Shown here in pieces: positions 57,658-64,000 of a stretch of 64,000 nucleotides of DNA (the stretch's first letter is position 1; every line of letters begins with the position of its first letter). Below the pieces are notes generated by a model that saw nothing but the letters and a program-made list of their open reading frames with translations, was not told the origin of the DNA and did not search any database. The stretch is taken from assembly GCF_900100715.1 (NCBI RefSeq), contig NZ_FNCA01000007.1, forward strand, positions 1 to 64,000, given 5' to 3'. The stretch comes from Methanolobus vulcani. GTDB lineage: Archaea > Halobacteriota > Methanosarcinia > Methanosarcinales > Methanosarcinaceae. The position numbers and the translations under genes are program-made.

Positions 57658-58656
57658 ATAGAAACCAGAAAAGTTCAGCAAACAGGTGGTTCCACTTATA
57701 TTATTTCTCTTCCAAAAACCTGGGCAGACAAAGTTGGCATAAAAACGGGTAGTAGAGTAACTTTGCAGCCTCAGCCTGATGGGAAACTGGTAATAGATCC
57801 TATACATGATGCTCCTCCGGTAAGGAAGATACAGATCGATGTTACCGGAAGCATGGGGGATGCGCTGACCAGGGATATGATAGCAGCTTATCTCGCAGGT
57901 TCAGATATTATTGAAGTAAAAGCAGACAGAATCCTGGCGGAACAGAAGAACATTATCCGCAGCATGTGTTACAAGCTTATAGGACCTGAGATAATCGAAG
58001 AAACTGCAAAAAAAGTGGTCATTCAGGATCTTTTAAATCCTGATGAAATCTCCATTAAAAAGAGTGTAAGGCGAATGTACCTCATCTCCAATTCCATGCA
58101 TATTGACGCAATAAAAGCCATCAAGACACGTGATGCAGATCTTGCACTTGACGTAGATCAGAGGGATGATGATGTTGACAGGTTGTTCCTATTGATAGCA
58201 AAACAGTTCCGCTCAATATTGCGTGGCGCAAGGCTGCCTGATGCGGCGGAAACTTCAATTGATGAATACCATGATCTCAGGATGGCGGCTGGTCCTATTG
58301 AACGCATAGCAGACCATGCACGTAAGATTGCAAAGGTCACAACCGCCCTTAATGAACCAATCCCTGACGATATTATGGAAATGATCGAGTCAACATCTGA
58401 GATATCAAGGAAGGTTGTTGAGGATGCAATTGATGCGCTTTATAATTCTGATGTCGAACTTGCAAACCAGGTTATTGACAGGGTTGCCCGCATGTCTTCC
58501 ATGATCCACAAATTAAATGCGGCTATTCTCAAGATAAATTCTTACGGAGCTGTGGTTGCCCTTGGAACAGTTGTTGACAGTATCGACAGGACAGGCGATT
58601 ATGGCTCGAATATAGCTGAGATCGCTATAAATTCTGCAATGTCAAGAAATGTATGA
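57658..58656 (+). CDS. AbrB-PhoU phosphate-uptake-type regulator with non-AUG start
   Basis: About 332 residues. An N-terminal SpoVT/AbrB domain (ETRKVQQTGGSTYIISLPK) joins two PhoU helical bundles. The codon before GAA-ACC is ATA (57658), six bases after GAGGG; a TGA lies just upstream in frame, so the real start must be ATA or ATT. Calling the TTG at 57763 would remove the AbrB domain, which is clearly coding. COG0704 archaeal regulators of this type are linked to phosphate transport, not present here. Confidence 0.82.
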   Translation: METRKVQQTGGSTYIISLPKTWADKVGIKTGSRVTLQPQPDGKLVIDPIHDAPPVRKIQIDVTGSMGDALTRDMIAAYLAGSDIIEVKADRILAEQKNIIRSMCYKLIGPEIIEETAKKVVIQDLLNPDEISIKKSVRRMYLISNSMHIDAIKAIKTRDADLALDVDQRDDDVDRLFLLIAKQFRSILRGARLPDAAETSIDEYHDLRMAAGPIERIADHARKIAKVTTALNEPIPDDIMEMIESTSEISRKVVEDAIDALYNSDVELANQVIDRVARMSSMIHKLNAAILKINSYGAVVALGTVVDSIDRTGDYGSNIAEIAINSAMSRNV

Positions 58657-58789
58657 GGCGAAAGATCCGCTTAATATGATGAAAACAGGAAATTTGCAGA
58701 TTCAGATAATAAAAATTATATGCCAATGAGTGTTTATACTACTAAAATTATCCATAATTAAATATAATGCTACTTCACGGAGGGAATGA

Positions 58790-59425
58790 ATGGGCGTAAT
58801 CACATCGTTCAAGAGGAATTTTTCAGACCTATTTAAAAAACTGTTTAAAAAACAGAATGCCCGAATTGGAATATACGGCCCGCCAAATGCGGGAAAGACT
58901 ACCCTTGCTAACAGGATCTTGAGGGACTGGACCGGTGATGCAATGGGGTCGGTTTCACACATTGCTCACGAAACAAGGCGAGCAAGGCGCAGAGAGGGTG
59001 TGACCATCAATACCAATGGCAGTTCCATAACTCTTGATATTATTGATACTCCCGGACTTGCTACAAAGATCGATTTCCATGAATTCATGGAACAGGGTAT
59101 GGATGAGACAGAATCAAAGAGGCGTGCAAAAGAAGCTACAGAAGGTGTTATTGAAGCTGTCAAATGGCTTGAGAACCTTGATGGTGTAATTCTTGTTATG
59201 GACGCAACTGAAGATCCATTTACCCAGGTCAATGTGACAGTTATTGGAAACATGGAAGCAAGGAACCTTCCACTTCTTATTGTCGCAAACAAGGTGGATC
59301 TTCCTGAAGCATCTCCTTCAACCATCAGAGACGCTTTCCCACAGCATCCAATGGTTTCAATATCTGCTCTGGAAGGCAAGAACGTAGAAACTTTCTATGA
59401 AGAACTTGCAAAGAGGTTCGGGTGA
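58790..59425 (+). CDS. Era-like GTPase (archaeal OapA type)
   Basis: 211 residues. G1 GPPNAGKTTL, G2 region with Thr, G3 DTPGLA, G4 NKVDLP; a basic amphipathic N-terminus (FKRNFSDLFKKLFKK). It is followed by a DUF2073 gene that overlaps it. The same GTPase/DUF2073 pair is conserved across Euryarchaeota and lies by a replication origin in haloarchaea (oapA, oapB). Confidence 0.85.
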   Translation: MGVITSFKRNFSDLFKKLFKKQNARIGIYGPPNAGKTTLANRILRDWTGDAMGSVSHIAHETRRARRREGVTINTNGSSITLDIIDTPGLATKIDFHEFMEQGMDETESKRRAKEATEGVIEAVKWLENLDGVILVMDATEDPFTQVNVTVIGNMEARNLPLLIVANKVDLPEASPSTIRDAFPQHPMVSISALEGKNVETFYEELAKRFG

Positions 59426-59430
59426 TCGCA

Positions 59431-59793
59431 ATGCAGGGCTTCCAGATGGATCTTGTATCAGAGCACAGATTATCACAAATGTCACCTGTGGAAAAGGTCA
59501 GGTTTATTATTGATGAGGTAAAAAACGGAAAGATACTGGTCCTTGAAAAAGGTCTGAGTCCTGAAGAGGAGGCAAGCCTTATCGAGATGACAATGACTCT
59601 TATTGAGCCAGACGGTTTTTCCGGCATCGAGATGGAAAGTTACCCGTCAGAAGTGGATACTTCTTTCATAGGAAAGATCCTCAAAAAGAATGCTCTTAAG
59701 ACGCGTCTGACTGTTATCGGACCCGCTGATCAGTTAAAGACCCTGAAAAAGGACCGCAATATGATCAGTGCACTCATTTCCACAAACAAGTAA
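59431..59793 (+). CDS. DUF2073 protein (OapB-like)
   Basis: 120 residues from ATG 59431; GGTGATC just upstream includes the GTPase stop. MDLVSEHRLSQMSPVEKVRFI and IGKILKKNALKTRLTVIGP fit DUF2073. Works with the preceding GTPase, role unknown. Confidence 0.85.
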   Translation: MQGFQMDLVSEHRLSQMSPVEKVRFIIDEVKNGKILVLEKGLSPEEEASLIEMTMTLIEPDGFSGIEMESYPSEVDTSFIGKILKKNALKTRLTVIGPADQLKTLKKDRNMISALISTNK

Positions 59794-59810
59794 TTTGCGT
59801 GAAGCAATAA

Positions 59811-60335
59811 ATGGGTCAGAATTCAAGTAAGGAATACGAAATATCACCATATCTCTCCCTTTCCTCTTTTGAGATGGGGAGGGATGATGTGAACGTAGTT
59901 TGTACCTACGGTAAAATATCCATATGGTTTGGAAGGCAGGTACCGGATATAGTTATAGGACAGATACTTCTTGGTATATCCAATATCGACCATTCGGCTG
60001 TTCATGAACTTGAACTCATATGTGATTTTGATGAGATAATGGAATATGAAAGCCACGGTTACGTCCTAGTGTCTTATGCAAAGTCAAAAGATGGCTACAG
60101 GACCACTTTCCACATTCCTTTTTCCAGCAAGAAAGCTCTTTTCCATCTTGCAGGTTCCATAACCGAAGAACTTAAAGATAAGGACACTGTCTTAGACTGC
60201 TACTGGACCGGCGATGACTCAGACATCATGCGTTTGTATGAAGAGTTGAGTAATATTGAAGGCTGGAAACTTAAAAGCATCAATTATAAGGACGATGCAA
60301 AAGAAAAACAAAGTGATCTTACAATTTCTGATTGA
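59811..60335 (+). CDS. Unknown protein downstream of GTPase/DUF2073
   Basis: 174 residues, soluble, acidic, no family recognised. The opening MGQNSSKEYEISPYLSLSSF and the aromatic DCYWTGDDSDI do not match a known motif. Same strand and 17 bases after DUF2073, so probably in the same operon. It takes the place of the zinc-ribbon protein (OapC) in the haloarchaeal set. Confidence 0.7.
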   Translation: MGQNSSKEYEISPYLSLSSFEMGRDDVNVVCTYGKISIWFGRQVPDIVIGQILLGISNIDHSAVHELELICDFDEIMEYESHGYVLVSYAKSKDGYRTTFHIPFSSKKALFHLAGSITEELKDKDTVLDCYWTGDDSDIMRLYEELSNIEGWKLKSINYKDDAKEKQSDLTISD

Positions 60336-60352
60336 TTTATTGAGGAACTCTT

Positions 60353-60961
60353 ATGAAAGAAATCCACTTATCCGAATGTAAATACTTAACTTCTTCTATT
60401 TTATTGATGGCTGAACACCTTGAAAATGTAGCAAACAAACTTGACAAGGATTCTGTCAGGCAGATGCTTGAGGACATAATGGGTGCAAAGCGTATCTTCG
60501 TTATGGGAGCAGGTCGCTCCGGTCTTGTTGGAAGGGCATTTGCCATGAGACTTATGCACCTTGGCCTCACATCACATGTTGTCGGTGAATCAACAACTCC
60601 TGCAGTCAGCAAGGATGATGTTGTTATAGCGATATCAGGATCTGGTCAGACACGCTCCATTGCAAATCTGGGAAGAGTTGCAAAAGAGATCGGTGCAAAA
60701 CTCGTTACCATCACATCCAACAAGGATTCTGTTCTTGGAGAGTTATCAGATACGACAATTGTTCTTCCCGGAAGGACAAAGGATGATGCAGGTGGCTATG
60801 TAGAACGTCACATGCGTGGTGAATATACTTATCTTACTCCTCTTGGTACTTCTTTTGAGACATCTTCAAGCGTTTTCCTTGATGCTGTTATTGCAGAGCT
60901 TATCTTCATTACAGGTGCTTCAGAAGAAGATCTCAAGTCAAGACACACAAATATTGAATAA
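60353..60961 (+). CDS. hxlB: 6-phospho-3-hexuloisomerase
   Basis: 202 residues, SIS fold. FVMGAGRSGLVGRAFAMRL is the sugar-phosphate site; YTYLTPLGTSFETSS is typical of Hxlb/PHI. Interconverts hexulose-6-phosphate and fructose-6-phosphate in the ribulose monophosphate pathway that methanogens use for ribose or formaldehyde. Confidence 0.92.
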   Translation: MKEIHLSECKYLTSSILLMAEHLENVANKLDKDSVRQMLEDIMGAKRIFVMGAGRSGLVGRAFAMRLMHLGLTSHVVGESTTPAVSKDDVVIAISGSGQTRSIANLGRVAKEIGAKLVTITSNKDSVLGELSDTTIVLPGRTKDDAGGYVERHMRGEYTYLTPLGTSFETSSSVFLDAVIAELIFITGASEEDLKSRHTNIE

Positions 60962-60974
60962 AATAAGTGATAAC

Positions 60975-62096
60975 ATGCCTGATTCGAAGTTCGCACAGAG
61001 GGTCCTGGGTATAGATATTTCCGGGATAAGAAAGATGTTTGAGGGCGCAGGCCCAAACTCTATTAATCTTGGTCTTGGACAGCCGGATTTTGATACACCG
61101 CAGCACATCAAACAGGCTGCAATCGATGCTATCAATGATGGTTTTACAGGTTATACCGCAGGACCGGGAATTCCTGAACTTCTTCAGGCTTTGAGTTCCA
61201 AATTCAAAGATAAGAACAATTTTGAAGTCTCACCAAATGAGATCATTGTCACATCCGGTGCTTCAGAAGCCCTTGAACTTGCAATGGCATCCCTGGTAGA
61301 TCCTGGAGATGATGTGCTTATAGCAAATCCGGGTTTTGTTTCATATAATTCTCTTGTAAATATCATGGGTGGAAAAGTTACGCCTCTTCCTCTTGCAGAT
61401 GATCTTACAATAAGCCCTGAGTCTGTAATGGAGAACCTCACTCCAAAGACAAAGGCAATTATTATTAATTCTCCTGCAAACCCTACCGGTGCTGTTCAAA
61501 GCAAGAGCGACATGAAAGCATTTGCAGAAATAGCAGATGATCACAACATAACAATAATTTCTGATGAAGTGTACGAGCATTTCATCTATGAAGGTGAGCA
61601 TGTCAGTCCTGCTCAGTTCTCAGATAATGTGATAACTATCAACGCAGTGTCCAAGACATTCTCCATGACCGGATGGAGAATCGGTTACGTTGCTGCAAAG
61701 AAGGAATATACAGAGCAGATGATCAAGGTCCATCAGTATGTACAGGCATGTGCTAATTCCATTGCCCAGAAGGCTGCATACGCAGCAATCTCCGGCCCGA
61801 TGGATTCTGTCTATTCAATGCGCGATGAGTTCAAGGCCCGCAGGGATATGCTTGTGGAAGGTCTGAACTCAATAGGACTAAAATGTGAATACCCAAAAGG
61901 TGCTTTCTATGCTTTCCCTGAAGTTCCCGAGGGAACTACTTCCGGGGAGGTCGCTTCAAAACTTATAGCTGCTGGAGTAATAGTTGTTCCGGGTACGGCC
62001 TTCGGCGACCGCGGAGAAGGGCACATTCGTCTCTCCTACGCTTCATCCAGGGACAATCTCAAAAATGCTCTTGATATAATGGAAAAGTCCCTCTGA
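60975..62096 (+). CDS. Class I/II pyridoxal-phosphate aminotransferase
   Basis: 373 residues from ATG 60975; a longer open frame overlaps hxlB but its extra residues do not fit. GLGQPDFDTPQHI opens the family, PLP Lys in VSKTFSMTGWRIGY, Arg in GHIRLSYASS. Aspartate/aromatic aminotransferase group; exact substrate unknown. Confidence 0.92.
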   Translation: MPDSKFAQRVLGIDISGIRKMFEGAGPNSINLGLGQPDFDTPQHIKQAAIDAINDGFTGYTAGPGIPELLQALSSKFKDKNNFEVSPNEIIVTSGASEALELAMASLVDPGDDVLIANPGFVSYNSLVNIMGGKVTPLPLADDLTISPESVMENLTPKTKAIIINSPANPTGAVQSKSDMKAFAEIADDHNITIISDEVYEHFIYEGEHVSPAQFSDNVITINAVSKTFSMTGWRIGYVAAKKEYTEQMIKVHQYVQACANSIAQKAAYAAISGPMDSVYSMRDEFKARRDMLVEGLNSIGLKCEYPKGAFYAFPEVPEGTTSGEVASKLIAAGVIVVPGTAFGDRGEGHIRLSYASSRDNLKNALDIMEKSL

Positions 62097-62494
62097 AAAA
62101 GGAAATTCAAAATATCATTTAAGGTCTAAAGAATTTATATTTCAAAACTGCATATTCTTAACTGCAGGTTTATAATGTGATGATTCGCAGTAGATGACTG
62201 CTTTCACGTTTTTCTGAATATTACCTCGTTAAAGATATAGTGAGCATTTTGTGAAAGATGTGTTGTATCAAAATTTGTGAATTCCTGCTTGCTCGCTATC
62301 AAGAGGATTAAACATCATTATTCACAATATTTGTGTGCTATTAATTCTTAACTTTAATTCTAAACATTATTTCCTGATTTTTTTAATAAGATGTGCAATT
62401 AGTATATTTTGTGTAGTTGCATAAATTAATAATGATTTAATAAAAATCTTATACAACTAAGAAGTATACTAACTCTAATTTGGTGAGTGGGAGC
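62097..62494. other. AT-rich gap before secreted protein
   Basis: No credible frame. A TATA-like TTTAATAAAAATC lies about 60 bases upstream of the next gene. Confidence 0.4.
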
Positions 62495-63289
62495 ATGAAA
62501 GTGGTTACTAAAATTTTAATTGGCACTTTTATTATTGTTTTAATTTTAATATCTGTAGTATTAAATGGTATTTTTTTGAACTATCATGAATGGCGCAGCA
62601 ATGATCTAAGAAATAATTATGTGTACACTGTTCAAATAACCGGCCTCGAAGGACAAATTGTAAATGAAACCACTAAAATAGTAGTTCCGATACCTGCGAA
62701 CATCAATGGATCGTTTGTTTCGGTGCCTGCTCAAAAAGAACCGACTTTATCTCAGAAGTTTGTTCATGAATATGTCTTGCATACTCCTCTTGAATACCGG
62801 AAAGGTCCCTACTTCAAAAATACAACTGAAGCATTTGATTACAGAGCAATTGAAGGAAACTGGACCAGTTACGTAATCAATACTGAGGAGGGATTCATGT
62901 TGTGTTTTCAGACTAATGAATCAGTTCTTGAAAATATATACTTGAGGGACCAGATTGTTGTAGATCATGTTAACGGATTAAATCCACTTGATAAAAGCAA
63001 TCCCATACTTTTTCCGGCAAGTAATTTTTCTGATGCAGAGAATATTTCCTTTGAAGACATGGGAATCTATCATTTAGAACCGGCTTATACGTATGATTCT
63101 TTTATCAATACAAGTAATAATCTGAATAAAAAGGAATTACATTTTTCCGTTAACCTTGATGTAAAGGAACGAATTTCCAAAGGCTCTAATGAATACAAAA
63201 TTAAGTTGCTAACCGACATCAATAATTCAGGAAAGACAATAGTTAATGTGATTATAAGTGAACCGATTTCAAAAATAGCTCCTTCCTAA
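62495..63289 (+). CDS. Membrane-anchored extracytoplasmic protein, unknown
   Basis: 264 residues from ATG 62495. One N-terminal helix (LIGTFIIVLILISVVLNGIFL), then an Asn/Thr-rich outside domain with several N-x-S/T sites (NETT, NGS, NTT, NWTS), as in archaeal S-layer-region proteins. No family recognised. More AT-rich than its neighbours. Confidence 0.7.
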   Translation: MKVVTKILIGTFIIVLILISVVLNGIFLNYHEWRSNDLRNNYVYTVQITGLEGQIVNETTKIVVPIPANINGSFVSVPAQKEPTLSQKFVHEYVLHTPLEYRKGPYFKNTTEAFDYRAIEGNWTSYVINTEEGFMLCFQTNESVLENIYLRDQIVVDHVNGLNPLDKSNPILFPASNFSDAENISFEDMGIYHLEPAYTYDSFINTSNNLNKKELHFSVNLDVKERISKGSNEYKIKLLTDINNSGKTIVNVIISEPISKIAPS

Positions 63290-63426
63290 ATGTATTCCCC
63301 ACTATTTTTCCGAATAAGGGAGCATCGCATTTTTTATTGTGGTGATATGTCCAATGGTTTTCGAAGTTAATTAACTTGTTCTCTCCAAAAAGACAATCAA
63401 TAATGGAAAAAGTATTGTGATGACTT

Positions 63427-64000
63427 TTAATAGTCATCCATTATCACATTTTCTTCAACTACTTCTTTTTCTGCGATAGCTTTTTTGACCATCTCTATAA
63501 GTGTTGAAGTAACTTCTTCGATGCCTTCTCCGGTAGCAGTTGACATTTTCATATCAACAAAATCAAGGTCTCTGAACTGTGGCAGATCTGCCTTGTTAGC
63601 AACAACAAGTACAGGTAACTTAAATCCGCTGCGAACTTCTTCAAGCATGCGTTTCTGATCTTCTATCTCATATCCACATGTTTCAGTTGCATCAATTATG
63701 AAAAGAACAACAGCATCAAGGTTCTTCAGTGCTGTAATTGCCTGAAGCTCGATTTCATTACGTTCTGACATTGGTCTGTCAAGAAGACCTGGCGTGTCCA
63801 TTACCTGATATCTGTCATTACCTACAAAGAAATGTCCTATTGATACTCCTTTTGTGGTAAATGGGTAAGGGGCTATTTCAGGTGTTGCTCCGGTAACCTT
63901 GGTAACAAAACTGGATTTTCCAATGTTTGGGTATCCTGCAACAACAATGGTTGGCTCGTCATTTACTGAAGGCAGTTTTCTGAGCTTATTACGTGATTCG
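63427..64000 (-). CDS. NOG1-type GTPase, 5' end cut by window edge
   Basis: About 191 C-terminal-side residues visible. G1 AGYPNIGKSSFV, G2 PFTTKGVSIGHF, G3 DTPGLLDRP, G4 NKADLP. NOG1/Obg-like proteins act in large-ribosomal-subunit assembly. Ends NVIMDDY. Confidence 0.9.
   Translation of the reverse strand, partial: ESRNKLRKLPSVNDEPTIVVAGYPNIGKSSFVTKVTGATPEIAPYPFTTKGVSIGHFFVGNDRYQVMDTPGLLDRPMSERNEIELQAITALKNLDAVVLFIIDATETCGYEIEDQKRMLEEVRSGFKLPVLVVANKADLPQFRDLDFVDMKMSTATGEGIEEVTSTLIEMVKKAIAEKEVVEENVIMDDY

Noticed and set aside
60816-60974. Longer start for the aminotransferase
   Set aside because: The added residues are an out-of-frame reading of hxlB; ATG 60975 gives the family N-terminus.

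Overview
The window is a piece of a methylotrophic methanogen chromosome, family Methanosarcinaceae. It resembles the Methanolobus/Methanococcoides type, but I cannot fix the genus. The evidence is a pyrrolysyl-tRNA synthetase at the left edge, a monomethylamine methyltransferase gene (mtmB) with its in-frame UAG, its corrinoid protein and the CoM methylase MtbA, two methylamine-type permeases, archaeal aRF1, TYW1, mevalonate-pathway genes and an AMP/ribose-1,5-bisphosphate isomerase.

Layout. 1-13.5 kb is the methylamine/pyrrolysine region: pylS (minus, cut by the edge), two APC permeases each preceded by what look like collapsed mtbC/mtbB remnants, an Msr-type regulator, a receiver-only response regulator and a Cache sensor kinase, then mtmC-mtmB(amber)-mtbA. 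A near-palindromic operator (TTACAA-N5-TTGTAA type) recurs upstream of both permeases and, doubled, upstream of the kinase operon. 13.6-18.6 kb holds translation and tRNA-modification genes (TYW1, aRF1, argS, Trm5/TYW2-like). 18.7-22 kb is an OpuC-type osmoprotectant ABC transporter. 22.2-30.6 kb holds a glucoamylase-like enzyme, a disulfide reductase-like flavoprotein, an acetolactate-synthase-like enzyme and two closely related aldehyde dehydrogenases. 30.6-35.2 kb is more accessory: a small XRE regulator with a membrane partner, a gene-free stretch with four consecutive stem-loops, UPF0216, an MNT/HEPN pair, a Fic protein with a broken active site, and ribose-1,5-bisphosphate isomerase. 35.2-43.9 kb holds a Cdd1-like protein, a nitroreductase, Tag, SppA, metG and a PAS sensor kinase. 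44-45.3 kb is an unknown gene overlapping a HicA-like gene. 45.4-49.4 kb holds CyaB and the DUF35/thiolase/HMG-CoA synthase/regulator cluster that starts the mevalonate pathway. 49.5-64 kb holds a Cas4-like protein, a PAPS-reductase-like Fe-S protein, purH, a second Msr-type regulator, UbiA, an AbrB-PhoU regulator, a GTPase/DUF2073 cluster, 6-phospho-3-hexuloisomerase, an aminotransferase, a secreted unknown and a NOG1-type GTPase cut by the right edge.

How it fits together. Permeases import methylamines, MtmB uses pyrrolysine to methylate MtmC, and MtbA passes the methyl group to coenzyme M. The kinase, receiver and Msr regulator probably sense substrate. The most unusual item is a 49-codon ORF (2004-2153). 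It carries an in-frame UAG in a context like the pyrrolysine site of MtbB, and its read-through stop overlaps the permease start as ATGA. Translation of the permease could therefore depend on pyrrolysine insertion. A second candidate is the tandem stem-loop region at 31414-31667.
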